64,000 nucleotides of DNA, taken from NCBI GenBank assembly GCA_937899785.1, contig CALCCG010000003.1, positions 1 through 64,000 of the forward strand, in the 5' to 3' direction. Both the position numbers and the translations under genes were made by a program. The notes under the pieces are model-generated. The model was given only the letters and a program-made list of their open reading frames with translations, had not been told where the DNA came from and did not search any database. Below are positions 40,822 to 50,085 of the stretch, one piece after another. The DNA comes from an uncultured Erythrobacter sp. GTDB lineage: Bacteria > Pseudomonadota > Alphaproteobacteria > Sphingomonadales > Sphingomonadaceae. The stretch's first letter is position 1, and every line of letters starts with the position of its first letter.

Positions 40822-41438
40822 TCTCGCAGGATCGCGCGAACCGGCGATGCATCCGCGTTCACAACCGGCAGCGGTAAGGCGATAAGTTCGTAGCGTCCTT
40901 CGGGGACGTTATCGAGGACGAGTCCTTCCAGCACGCGCATATCGTGCTTAAGCACCGCTTTGTGAGCGAGCATCTCCTTGGAATCCTGGGGATCGATAGA
41001 GGGTGTGTCGATTCCGACAAGCTTAACCCCCTGAACCCCGAGCCATTCGATCGTCCCTGGGGCGATGGCGGTGGTGTCGTTATCCCAGGTGTCGTGCGGG
41101 AAACGCTCAAAGGTGCGAAACAAGACCCGGTCGACGCTGTGCAAACGCGGCAAGTCGCCGACTTCGATAGCCGCGCCTGCGCGACGCGCGTCCACCACCA
41201 GGCACTCGCCGAGATAGGGCTCCAAGCCGACACTCGCGATGTCAGGTGCGGTCTCGCAATAGTGCAGGGGGGCGTCGGCGTGGGCCCCGGAATGGGTCGA
41301 CAAAGTGAGCGCCGACACGTTCACCGGAGAGCCCGACTCCATTTGCCAGGTGCGTTTGTGCTCAAACGCGGTGTCGCCGGGCCAGACAGGTAGCTCAGGT
41401 CGCAGCGGCTGAGAGATGTCCCATATGCGCCGACTCAT
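40812..41438 (-). CDS. kynB: Arylformamidase (cyclase family)
   Basis: WDISQPLRPELPVWPGDTAFE, TLSTHSGAHADAPLHY; between kynU and kynA. Confidence 0.95.
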   Translation of the reverse strand: MSRRIWDISQPLRPELPVWPGDTAFEHKRTWQMESGSPVNVSALTLSTHSGAHADAPLHYCETAPDIASVGLEPYLGECLVVDARRAGAAIEVGDLPRLHSVDRVLFRTFERFPHDTWDNDTTAIAPGTIEWLGVQGVKLVGIDTPSIDPQDSKEMLAHKAVLKHDMRVLEGLVLDNVPEGRYELIALPLPVVNADASPVRAILREWP

Positions 41439-42253
41439 ATGGCCGTCCTCACGCTGAGCAGTTCGGGAAAGAACGCTTGTTTGAGAACACCCTCAAGATA
41501 CGGCACGCCTGGTGTTCCACCAGTGCCCCGCTTGAAGCCGATGATCCGCTCAACGGTCTTCAAATGGCCAAACCGCCAGCGTTGGAAATGGTATTCAAGA
41601 TCGACGAGCTTCTCAGCGAGTTCATACAAGTCCCAATAGGAATGCGGCTCGCGGTAAATGGTGGCCCAGGCCGCTTCAACGCTGGCGTTGGCTGAGTAGG
41701 GTGCCGCTAGGTCCCTTTCAGTCACGCTCGGGTCAATCGCGAAACCGCGCCGCGCGAGCAGCGCAATCGCTGCATCATAGAGGCTTGTGCGCGCTGTTTC
41801 CTCGCGTAGCCGCTCAGACCAATCGCCGGTCCTTTGATGCAGGCGCACATGCTTGGGATCGCGTCCTCCGAGCATGAACTCCATCATGCGATATTGGGGC
41901 GATTGAAAGCCCGACGAAGCGCCCAGATGCGGCCGAATTGCCGAGTAATCGTGCGGTGTCATCGTGCTCAGGACATCCCAGCTCTGGATCAATTGCGTCT
42001 GCGCGCGCGACACGCGCGAAAGCATCTTGAACGCTGGGCGCAGATCGTCTGCTTCAATCGATAGGCGCGCGCTTGTGAGCTCATGGAGGCACAGCTTGAG
42101 CCACAATTCGCTCGCCTGATGGACGATGATGAAAAGCATCTCATCATGCGCCCGAGACGCAGGATGCTGCGCCTCTAGGATGCGCTCCAGATCGAGGTAA
42201 CTGCTGTAGGTGACCGTCTCATTCATAGCTTCGCCAGCCCTAGCGCGTGCCAT
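41435..42253 (-). CDS. kynA: Tryptophan 2,3-dioxygenase
   Basis: VTYSSYLDLERILEAQHPASRAHDEMLFIIVHQASELWLKLCLHEL. Confidence 0.96.
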   Translation of the reverse strand: MARARAGEAMNETVTYSSYLDLERILEAQHPASRAHDEMLFIIVHQASELWLKLCLHELTSARLSIEADDLRPAFKMLSRVSRAQTQLIQSWDVLSTMTPHDYSAIRPHLGASSGFQSPQYRMMEFMLGGRDPKHVRLHQRTGDWSERLREETARTSLYDAAIALLARRGFAIDPSVTERDLAAPYSANASVEAAWATIYREPHSYWDLYELAEKLVDLEYHFQRWRFGHLKTVERIIGFKRGTGGTPGVPYLEGVLKQAFFPELLSVRTAI

Positions 42254-42265
42254 AACAGGCGCAAG

Positions 42266-42718
42266 TTAGCCTTCAAGAACGCGGGTTTCCGGGTGATGCT
42301 TGTCGAGGTGCTTCTTGATGATGCGAAGATTGCGTGTGTTGGAGCGGAACACAAGGTCAGCCGCGTCGCCAACAAGCGGCACCAGACCGATCAGGGTGTC
42401 GAACGCGACATTGGCGCCCATCCGGGTAAGCGACCATTTGGAAAGCCCCAAATTGCGCGCCTCCCACACGATGTAAGCGCCCATCGCGGTCGTCACGACG
42501 TCGCCGAGCACCGGTACGAGACCAATCAGCGCGTCCAATCCGACCGGAACGTTCAATCCCGGAATGCGAAAGCTGCGCTCTAGCAGGTACTCCATCGCTT
42601 CGACCCGAGCTCGGATCGAGGCTGGGTCCGTCCCGATCGGAAGCGTGAAGCTCATCCCATCAGGGCCACCACCCGGCCAGCCGTCCGGAAAAGGATCCAT
42701 ATTACCCGGATTGTTCAT
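42266..42718 (-). CDS. DUF4112 domain-containing protein
   Basis: FRIPGLNVPVGLDALIGLVPVLGDVVTTAMGAYIVWEAR...FDTLIGLVPLVGDAADLVFRSNTRN. Confidence 0.92.
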   Translation of the reverse strand: MNNPGNMDPFPDGWPGGGPDGMSFTLPIGTDPASIRARVEAMEYLLERSFRIPGLNVPVGLDALIGLVPVLGDVVTTAMGAYIVWEARNLGLSKWSLTRMGANVAFDTLIGLVPLVGDAADLVFRSNTRNLRIIKKHLDKHHPETRVLEG

Positions 42719-42736
42719 TTTCGCTCCTCTCCAGTC

Positions 42737-44221
42737 CTAATTGGTGGGTCCAGAGAGCGGGAACAAGGGGTGCAATCCCCACGGATTGGGTTGGTAGTCG
42801 GCAATCGAGCCGCGCACGAGCGACCAGCGAACGGGAGCGCCAAGCGGAATGAACACGTCTTCCGCAACCAAGACAGCATGCGCCTCAGCGAGCATGCGGC
42901 GCTTGACGCGTGGATCGGTGATGCTGAGCGAAGCGTTGACCATTTCGTCGGCCGCCTCTGAGCACAATCCGATCTCAAGTTCGCAATTGAGTTGATTCAA
43001 GTACCACCGCGGGCTTGAATAGCGCGCGATTGTGTCGCGCCAGGTAAGCTCGGCCCCGGCACCCGGTCGCACCTGAACCGCACGCACCCCAATATCTGCC
43101 CAAGCGCGCGCAATACCGTCGAACACCAGATCGCTACCCGGCCCTTGCGGCATGCCAATCCGCAAGACAACTTCGTCGACCTCATTTTCATCGCGCCATG
43201 TCGCCATGCGTGTCGCGGCGATCTGACGTCGCTCGTCGAGCGATAATCCTTCCCAGCGACTTCCGGCAATCGCTTGATCACCAAACATACCTGGGGGAAC
43301 GATCCAACTTGTCGGCTGCCAACCGCCAAGACCAAAGGGCTCAATCAAGGCGGCGCGGTCAAGCGCCATCGAAAGCGCCTCGCGTCGTGCAGGGTCGGCC
43401 AACACTCCCTCGTCGCTTCGAAACACCAGTCCGAAGAGCCCCTGCGCGGGATCGACCTGGATCGTTCCTCGAGAGAGCGGCCCGAGCTCGATCTGCGGGA
43501 ACGCGGAGAGCGTGCCGTTCAGGAGCAAGTCAATTTGGCCCTTGGAAAAAGCGTTGATCGCCATACCGGGCGGCAAGGAGCGCACGGCCAAGGAGCGACT
43601 CGAGGCTTCCCAATCCGGGCGCCTTGGCAGTCCACGCTCCTGTGGCGGAAGCGCGCTCAGGCGCGCAAGGGGTTGCTCGTCATCGCGCGACACCACCATA
43701 GGGCCGGCTCCGCTTCCGCTTTTGATCACTCCGAGCTCTGGTTGAGCCAAGAGCCGCAAGAAATCTGGCATGGGACTCGAAAGGCGCAGTTCCACGACCT
43801 TCTCCGTCATCGCACGAATATCGGTAACCTTGGCGAGGTCGAGGCCTAGTGCGGTGCCCTCTAGCTGGCCCAGAAGTCCAGTTAAAGCCAGTTCAACATC
43901 TTCCGCCTTTACCGGCTCCCCGTCTGGCCAGGCGCGCTCTCTGAGGCGAAAGATATAGCTCATGCCGTCGTCGGTTACGATCCATCGTTCGGCTAGCGCC
44001 GGCACAACTTGACCCGACGAATCAAGCGCCACCAAACCTTCAGTCGACGCGGCTCTGAGATGTTGAGCGGCGGGGGATAGCTGCACACCTTCTTCGAACA
44101 GACTTCCTGAATCGCCGACAATTCCAACTTCAACCGGGCCATCTGGGGCAAACGGCGTACACCCCGCGATCAAAAGGGTGCATGCAAGCAGACAAGTAAA
44201 TGGGTATTGCGGAGCCATCAT
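42737..44221 (-). CDS. ABC-type peptide transporter substrate-binding lipoprotein (SBP_bac_5-like)
   Basis: Lipobox LIAGC; ALAERWIVTDDGMSYIFRLRERAWPDGEPVKAEDVELAL. Confidence 0.88.
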   Translation of the reverse strand: MMAPQYPFTCLLACTLLIAGCTPFAPDGPVEVGIVGDSGSLFEEGVQLSPAAQHLRAASTEGLVALDSSGQVVPALAERWIVTDDGMSYIFRLRERAWPDGEPVKAEDVELALTGLLGQLEGTALGLDLAKVTDIRAMTEKVVELRLSSPMPDFLRLLAQPELGVIKSGSGAGPMVVSRDDEQPLARLSALPPQERGLPRRPDWEASSRSLAVRSLPPGMAINAFSKGQIDLLLNGTLSAFPQIELGPLSRGTIQVDPAQGLFGLVFRSDEGVLADPARREALSMALDRAALIEPFGLGGWQPTSWIVPPGMFGDQAIAGSRWEGLSLDERRQIAATRMATWRDENEVDEVVLRIGMPQGPGSDLVFDGIARAWADIGVRAVQVRPGAGAELTWRDTIARYSSPRWYLNQLNCELEIGLCSEAADEMVNASLSITDPRVKRRMLAEAHAVLVAEDVFIPLGAPVRWSLVRGSIADYQPNPWGLHPLFPLSGPTN

Positions 44222-44302
44222 CCCATCACTCCTAACAGAGTGATGTGCTCGCGTCAGCGAAGTAAGAGCGGCGGCGCCTGGATAAAGACGCTTGGAGCGC
44301 GG

Positions 44303-44680
44303 TCAGACTTTTCGCAGGGTCGTGGGATCGGGGGGAGCGGGCGCTTTGTGGGCCCAGGAGGCCTTTAAGGTCATGTCGACCTCTTGGCTTTCAGTCTGAG
44401 ATGGTTTGCGCGCGAGCTGAGAGTCGATTTCGCGATCAAAGGCGATACCAAACCGCTTATCCTGCACCCAGGCGACACTGCCCCCGACCTGGCCGACATT
44501 GCGCAGCTCAATTTCGAGCCTTGTCCCGCGTTGGACAAAGACATTGCCTTCGCCCATCATCCCGCCATCAGAGAGATTGCGCACCCGCACGCGGTGCGCT
44601 TCGCTCTCTTGTTCGACCCGAACGCTGGCGAGTAGAAACAGACTGTCGCGTGTCACGCTGCGTGTCTCTACACCCGTCAT
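44303..44680 (-). CDS. PilZ domain-containing protein
   Basis: RVRNLSDGGMMGEG (PilZ N/DxSxxG) and upstream Arg-containing segment. Confidence 0.8.
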   Translation of the reverse strand: MTGVETRSVTRDSLFLLASVRVEQESEAHRVRVRNLSDGGMMGEGNVFVQRGTRLEIELRNVGQVGGSVAWVQDKRFGIAFDREIDSQLARKPSQTESQEVDMTLKASWAHKAPAPPDPTTLRKV

Positions 44681-44901
44681 ATTCGCCGCTTCTCCTGCGT
44701 TCTTTGCTTGGTTCGACCTCGATGCACCGCGTTTCTGCCCCCGCAGGCCCGCGATCTGAATCTCGCTAGGCAGGCGCGGTAAACGGATCGTTAACGCGAA
44801 GCGCAGCGAGGGATGAGAGTGGGCTAACGTGCCAAAGTGAAACGCTTATCAGGCAAAGTGTTTAGACAGTCAGAGCAGCCGAAGAACGCACACCCTGCGT
44901 T

Positions 44902-45360
44902 CTATTCGTCGCGGCTTACTTTCTCGCGACGCTCATGCGCCTCTTGGGCCTCAACGGTCATGGTTGCCACAGGGCGCGCGATCAAACGCTTTAGTCCGAT
45001 CGGATCACCGGTAACTTCACAATAGCCGTACTCGCCTTGGTCGATCCGGCGCAGCGCGGAATCGATCTTCGAAACAAGCTTACGCTGGCGGTCACGCGTG
45101 CGCAGCTCGATGCCCCAGTCCGTTTCACTTGATGCGCGATCGTTCAAGTCCGCCTCTCGGATTGGGCCATCCTGCAAAGACTGGAGCGTCTGATCCGCCG
45201 CGCTGTGAATCGAGCGCTTCCATTCGATCAGTAGCATCCTGAAATAGGTCTGCTGTTGCTCATTCATATAGTCTTCGTCATCGCTGGGCACATAGTCCGG
45301 AGCGAGCAAACGTTTGGCTTTTTCAAGGATGTCAATTTCGTCAGCTGCAGACGTCGCCAT
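44902..45360 (-). CDS. dksA: RNA polymerase-binding transcription factor DksA
   Basis: DYVPSDDEDYMNEQQQTYFRMLLIEWKRSI...ALRRIDQGEYGYCEVTGDPIGLKRLIARP. Confidence 0.95.
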   Translation of the reverse strand: MATSAADEIDILEKAKRLLAPDYVPSDDEDYMNEQQQTYFRMLLIEWKRSIHSAADQTLQSLQDGPIREADLNDRASSETDWGIELRTRDRQRKLVSKIDSALRRIDQGEYGYCEVTGDPIGLKRLIARPVATMTVEAQEAHERREKVSRDE

Positions 45361-45575
45361 TGGGCCCTCTTGTAACAGTCATCTTCCGCCTGACAGTCCC
45401 ATATCAGCGCCTGAGCGTGCTCATTGGCAAGCTTGCCCCCCAGCAAGTCGCAGCGATTGGCTGGCCCTATAGGCATGACAATTGGGCCTAGCAAGCGACT
45501 TTGCGCATAGGCGCGTGAGCCAACCCCCGAAATCGCGCCGCTCTTGCCGGGGAAAACCCTTAATGCGTCGCGCTG

Positions 45576-45590
45576 TTAACCAATTGTTAG
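45576..45590. promoter_or_regulatory. CtrA-like binding site
   Basis: TTAA-CCAATTG-TTAG, one mismatch to TTAA-N7-TTAA, about 86 bp upstream of the 45676 start. Confidence 0.45.
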
Positions 45591-45675
45591 CCATGATCAG
45601 CAAGACCTTGGTGGACCGCGATCAAACGGATGTCCGATCGCTTGAACATTTGAGAGCAACTTGGGGGAATGCATA

Positions 45676-46005
45676 ATGGAACTGACACCAATCAAGTTTG
45701 AAACCAGCCAGCCAACCGAAAACAAGGCCGAAGATCTCGTGGTCGCTCGTGCGCTTGCCTCCGCGGCGCGCGGCAACGTTTCGGCCTTCTTTGATCTAGG
45801 TGTCGTGTACTCGACTGGCAGCGGCGGGGTTCCGAGCGACCTCATTGAAGCGCACAAGTGGTTTAACATCGCCGCAGCGCGCGGACACGAGGACGCTGCG
45901 GTCTGCCGCGCCGATGTTTCCGACGAAATGACTGCACGAGAAATCGCCGAGGCCCAGCGGCGCGCGCGCCAATGGCTTGCTGACGAACGCCGCCGGGTTG
46001 CCTGA
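45676..46005 (+). CDS. Sel1-repeat-like protein
   Basis: AAARGNVSAFFDLGVVYSTGSGGVPSDLIEAHKWFNIAAARGHEDA. Confidence 0.82.
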   Translation: MELTPIKFETSQPTENKAEDLVVARALASAARGNVSAFFDLGVVYSTGSGGVPSDLIEAHKWFNIAAARGHEDAAVCRADVSDEMTAREIAEAQRRARQWLADERRRVA

Positions 46006-46013
46006 TAGAAAGC

Positions 46014-47168
46014 TCAGTCTGTCTTTTTGAACGGCGTACGCCCGTCGAGGAAAATCTGATCGGTGGCTACCCCTTCGCGCTCGCGCTCGAGAAAGTCCGC
46101 TACCGCTTCGCGAAAGCCGAGGTCTGCCAGCCAGTGAGCCGACCACGTTTTAACCGGCTCATAACCTCGCGCGAGCTTGTGTCCGCCCTGCGCGCCCGCT
46201 TCCACCCGGTCAAGGCCAAGCTCAATCGCGAGATCGATCGCTTGATAGTAGCACAGCTCGAAATGCAAAAAACGCACATCTCGGTTGCAGCCCCAATAGC
46301 GGCCATAGAGCGCGTCTGACCCGATGAAGTTGAGCGCTCCAGCAATCGGATCGCCATCTTCGAAGGCGAGGATGAGGACCAGCCGCTCGCCCATCCGCTC
46401 GCCCAACAAAGTAAAGGCCTCACGCGTCAGATAGGGCGTGCCCCATTTGCGCATGCCGGTGTCTTGGTAGAAGATCCAGAACGCGTCCCAATGCTCAGAC
46501 CTTATGTCATCGCCTGACAGCCTCTCAATTCGCAAACCCTCTTGCGCAGCTTCACGCTCTTTGCGCAGGTTCTTGCGCTTGCGCGATGCCAGATCATCCA
46601 GAAAGCCTTGAAAGGTATCGTAATCACGATTCAGCCAGTGGAATTGGAGATCGGACCGAATGAGCCATTCGCCAGCCTTAAAGAGCCCAATCTGATCGGG
46701 CTCCACAAAGGTGGCGTGCGCGCTCGAAAGATGGCTTTGCAAGCAGACCGCTTCGGCTCCCTTCAAAAGATGAGGCGCTAACGCTGGATCGGAAAGGAGC
46801 AAGCGAGGGCCGCTAGCCGGCGTAAACGGCGCCGCAATCTGAAGCTTCGGATAATAGCGCCCACCCGCCTGGTGCAACGCATTCGCCCAGCTTTGGTCAA
46901 AGACATACTCGCCCTGGCTATGCGATTTGGCGTAGCTCGGCATCGCAGCGAGAAGACGATCCGCCTGATCTTGAATGACGATCGGAACGGGGTCCCAGCC
47001 CGTGCCTTCGCCGACACTGGCTGAATCCTCGAGCGCGCTCAGGAATTCGTGTGAGACAAAGGGGTTGCGGTTCCCACCCAACGCGTTCCAGTCTGCGGAG
47101 GCAAAACTGCCAACCGAGGGCGCCAATCGCACCGTGAGTTCCTTTGAGGCAGCGCCCGTATCGCTCAC
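46014..47168 (-). CDS. DUF482 / FemAB-like GNAT-fold protein
   Basis: GNRNPFVSHEFLSALEDSASVGEGTGWDPVPIVI...DRVEAGAQGGHKLARGYEPVKTWSAHWL. Confidence 0.9.
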   Translation of the reverse strand: MSDTGAASKELTVRLAPSVGSFASADWNALGGNRNPFVSHEFLSALEDSASVGEGTGWDPVPIVIQDQADRLLAAMPSYAKSHSQGEYVFDQSWANALHQAGGRYYPKLQIAAPFTPASGPRLLLSDPALAPHLLKGAEAVCLQSHLSSAHATFVEPDQIGLFKAGEWLIRSDLQFHWLNRDYDTFQGFLDDLASRKRKNLRKEREAAQEGLRIERLSGDDIRSEHWDAFWIFYQDTGMRKWGTPYLTREAFTLLGERMGERLVLILAFEDGDPIAGALNFIGSDALYGRYWGCNRDVRFLHFELCYYQAIDLAIELGLDRVEAGAQGGHKLARGYEPVKTWSAHWLADLGFREAVADFLEREREGVATDQIFLDGRTPFKKTD

Positions 47169-47893
47169 CCAACCGCCTCGCCTTCAGCGATAAGCGCGTC
47201 GGCGAGAAGACCGGCAACCTTTGCCTCTTCCCGAGTGCGGACTGTCCACGTCAACAGCGGATTTCCAGCCGCGCGCCATTCGGCAGCTTCCGGGCGAGAA
47301 AGATCGCGCCGGTCTATTGCCAAAAAATCTGGCTCGGCTTGTTCAATCAAGTTGAGATCACGCCACATGTGCTCAAAACCATTTGGCAGGCTATCAGTGC
47401 CCACAAGGCCCCGACAGGTTTGGGGGACATTTGCCTTAAACCACTCAGGAACGCGCGGATCGAAGCTCATCACCGCGTATCGGCCTGAATATTGCTCAAG
47501 CGTCCGGCTCACATATTGACACGTCCATTCGACATCATAGGCAGGGCGGGACTTTATCTCGATCAGGAGGGGAGCGCGCCCGGCCAGTGTCTCCAGAAAG
47601 CGCTGCAGCCTTATTGGCGTTTGCTTCGAGCCGATGAGCGCGAGGGCCTCCAACTCGTCTGCGGTGTGATCTTCAACAGAACCGACAGCACCGGTAAGGC
47701 GCGCAAGATCCCAATCGTGAAACACCATGGGCCAATCATCAGCGCTGCGCTGAATATCGCATTCAATGCCAAGCCCACTTTCTATGGCTGCCTCAGCCGC
47801 AGCCAGCGAGTTTTCGGGCACTTTATCGCTATGCAGCCCGCGATGGGCGAACGTCGTTTGGGTGAGCCAAGCCGGTGGGCTGCGACCAGCCAT
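47165..47893 (-). CDS. Glycerophosphodiester phosphodiesterase family protein
   Basis: FAHRGLHSDKVPENSLAAAEAAIESGLGIECDIQRSADDWPMVFHDWDLARLTG; start set at MAGRSPPAW. Confidence 0.93.
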   Translation of the reverse strand: MAGRSPPAWLTQTTFAHRGLHSDKVPENSLAAAEAAIESGLGIECDIQRSADDWPMVFHDWDLARLTGAVGSVEDHTADELEALALIGSKQTPIRLQRFLETLAGRAPLLIEIKSRPAYDVEWTCQYVSRTLEQYSGRYAVMSFDPRVPEWFKANVPQTCRGLVGTDSLPNGFEHMWRDLNLIEQAEPDFLAIDRRDLSRPEAAEWRAAGNPLLTWTVRTREEAKVAGLLADALIAEGEAVG

Positions 47894-47900
47894 CTCCAGA

Positions 47901-48359
47901 TCACTCACCCGCGATAGCGATGACCGCATCGACTTCGACCGCGGCACCGAGCGGCAGAGCCGGCACTCCGATCGCCGCGCGTGCATGACGACCCCGTTCG
48001 CCAAAGACTTCAAACATCAGATCCGATGCGCCGTTGGCGACTTTGGGTTGATCTGTGAAAGCTGGGGTCGAGCTGACAAACGCCCCGAGCTTCACGACCC
48101 GCTCAACCTTATCGAGCAATCCAGCTTCCTTCAGCTGCGCCAGAATCATCAATCCGCAAGCCCGAGCCGCTTCTATACCGTCGGGTAGATTCACATTTTC
48201 GCCCAGCCTCCCCTTCTTGAGAACGCCATCAATGAAGGGAAGTTGGCCAGACACATGGGCAAAGCCGCCATAGGCTACCACCGGTACATAACTTGCCACT
48301 GGAGAGGCCGCATCCGGAAGAAGGATCCCAAGCTCTTGCAAACGCGCTTCAACACTCAT
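47901..48359 (-). CDS. RidA family protein
   Basis: FAHVSGQLPFIDG...GLMILAQLKEAGLLDKVERVVKLGAFVSSTPAFTDQPKVANGASDLMFEVFGERGRHARAAIGVPALPLGAAVEVDAV. Confidence 0.92.
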   Translation of the reverse strand: MSVEARLQELGILLPDAASPVASYVPVVAYGGFAHVSGQLPFIDGVLKKGRLGENVNLPDGIEAARACGLMILAQLKEAGLLDKVERVVKLGAFVSSTPAFTDQPKVANGASDLMFEVFGERGRHARAAIGVPALPLGAAVEVDAVIAIAGE

Positions 48360-48988
48360 GCCGGTTCCTTTTCCAAGCGTGCCACTAGCCACGGCAAAGC
48401 ATCCGCCCAGCGGTCGATCCTTGCGTCCGCGTTTCCTTCTTTATGCGCACACGTGATGCCCTCTGCGATCATCGGTTCGCCGCACATATGCAGGCGAACA
48501 ACGTTAGGGACGGTCTCCTTTACCGAAACGTGGTGTTGCGCCAGATCATCAATGAAGACCGCGCGGCGGTCCGCCCCATACTCGTCCAATATAGCCTTGA
48601 GCGCGGGACCCTTTGGCCCCTGATTGGTGTAGACGGGTGCGAGGATCCCCACTTTCGCAAGCTGCTCCGCGCGTTTCTCCCGGCGCTCATCGACGAGGTT
48701 GGTGAGCACAACAATATCGGCAAGCTCCGAGAGAGCGTTGATCGCCTCAACCGCGCCCTCGATCGGCTCTTGTGTGTCCATCTCAGTGTCGAAGAAGCGG
48801 CCCAGCATCTTCCAAGTGTCCATAGCTTGGAGCACTTCGCCAGTGGCTTTCCAGCGAAGGGCCTCCGCAAAGTTGTGCCCCTCAAGATTGAAGTCGACAC
48901 CTTGGCTTGCTTCCAGCCACTTCTTGAACGGGGCAACCATGTGCAAAAGCACTTCGTCGCAATCGCTGATTATGAGGGGGCGAGTCAT
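48356..48988 (-). CDS. HAD family hydrolase
   Basis: LIISDCDEVLLHMVAPFKKWLEASQGVDFNLEGHNFAEAL; FIDDLAQHHVSV. Confidence 0.8.
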   Translation of the reverse strand: MTRPLIISDCDEVLLHMVAPFKKWLEASQGVDFNLEGHNFAEALRWKATGEVLQAMDTWKMLGRFFDTEMDTQEPIEGAVEAINALSELADIVVLTNLVDERREKRAEQLAKVGILAPVYTNQGPKGPALKAILDEYGADRRAVFIDDLAQHHVSVKETVPNVVRLHMCGEPMIAEGITCAHKEGNADARIDRWADALPWLVARLEKEPA

Positions 48989-49284
48989 TCTAGCTGGCTC
49001 CTTGGAGAGAGGTCTTGGCGAGCCGCCATAAGCTCTTCCGGCGTGACCGCCAGAGCTTCCGCAGCTCGTATCAGATCAGGTTCGTAGTTGGCGAGAAAGT
49101 CAAGGCATGAGGCAAGAACTGTTGGATCCCCGAGCCCGCTGCGAAGCGTGTCAGGTTCCAACCCGGTTAGTTCCAGATACCGCCCCGCTCGCTCATCGTC
49201 CTCAAGCACCCAGCCCAGCGCTGCAAGAGCAAGGGTTGCCGCCCGCGTTGTCTTTTCGGCACCATCAGCATGGTTTTGCGGCAT
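48985..49284 (-). CDS. DUF3572 domain-containing protein
   Basis: ALAALGWVLEDDERAGRYLELTGLEPDTLRSGLGDPTVLASCLDFLANYEPDLIRAAEALAVTPEEL. Confidence 0.88.
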   Translation of the reverse strand: MPQNHADGAEKTTRAATLALAALGWVLEDDERAGRYLELTGLEPDTLRSGLGDPTVLASCLDFLANYEPDLIRAAEALAVTPEELMAARQDLSPRSQLE

Positions 49285-49345
49285 TGTCGCAATCTTTCGT
49301 GTGGGGTAATCGGGTAAACCAATCGGGGCGATAATAGCGGGGCGC

Positions 49346-49717
49346 GTGGTGACCAAGCGAATAATGGTCGTGGAAGATAACGACCTTAACCGCAAACTCT
49401 TCTGTGACGTTTTGAACGCGAATGGTTTCGAAGCGGTGCCCGTTGCGGATGGTGAGCTCGTACTAGAAACCGCGAGACGGCACACACCCGACCTTATAAT
49501 CATGGATATTCAGCTCCAAGGTGTCTCTGGCGTCGACCTAATCGAAGCGGCAAAAGGCGACGCCAGGCTAGAGGCGATACCGGTTCTGGCGGTAACCGCT
49601 TTTGCCGCGAAAGGCGATGAAGAGCGGATCCGAGCGGCAGGGGCTTCGGGATATCTGGCAAAGCCTGTGTCGATCACGCCATTCCTCAGCGCGGTAAAGG
49701 GCTTGCTGCCTGGTTGA
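49346..49717 (+). CDS. divK: Single-domain response regulator DivK
   Basis: IMVVEDNDLNRKLFCDVLNANGFEAVPVADGELVLETARRHTPDLIIMDIQLQGVSGVDL; single receiver domain. Confidence 0.92.
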   Translation: MVTKRIMVVEDNDLNRKLFCDVLNANGFEAVPVADGELVLETARRHTPDLIIMDIQLQGVSGVDLIEAAKGDARLEAIPVLAVTAFAAKGDEERIRAAGASGYLAKPVSITPFLSAVKGLLPG

Positions 49718-49810
49718 AGACCGCCCAACGCTTGACAAATCTGGTGCCGAAACGCTTTTCCAGCGTTTGTGTATTGGAATTAGGCCAGCCTACCCAAGAT
49801 TCGCTCAAGA

Positions 49811-50071
49811 ATGAAAGACTACCCGACCATGACCGAAGCCGAAGTTGATGAGCGGATCCGCGCTCTTATCGAGCCCTTCAACAAGAAGGGTATCGATATT
49901 GAGGCCCCTACGACGTTTGCCAATGATTTAGAATTCGACAGCCTCACAGTCATGGACTTTGTGGCCGAGATCGAAGATGAATTCGACATAATCATCACCA
50001 TGAACCAGCAGGCCGAGATTGAGAACTACGGACAACTCGTCGCGGCGGTGCACAAGCTCCAGGATAGCTGA
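49811..50071 (+). CDS. Acyl carrier protein adjacent to serine palmitoyltransferase
   Basis: NDLEFDSLTVMDFVAEIEDEFDIIITMNQQAEIENYGQLVAAV (DSL phosphopantetheine site). Confidence 0.93.
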   Translation: MKDYPTMTEAEVDERIRALIEPFNKKGIDIEAPTTFANDLEFDSLTVMDFVAEIEDEFDIIITMNQQAEIENYGQLVAAVHKLQDS

Positions 50072-50085
50072 TACAAGGCGCCCCT

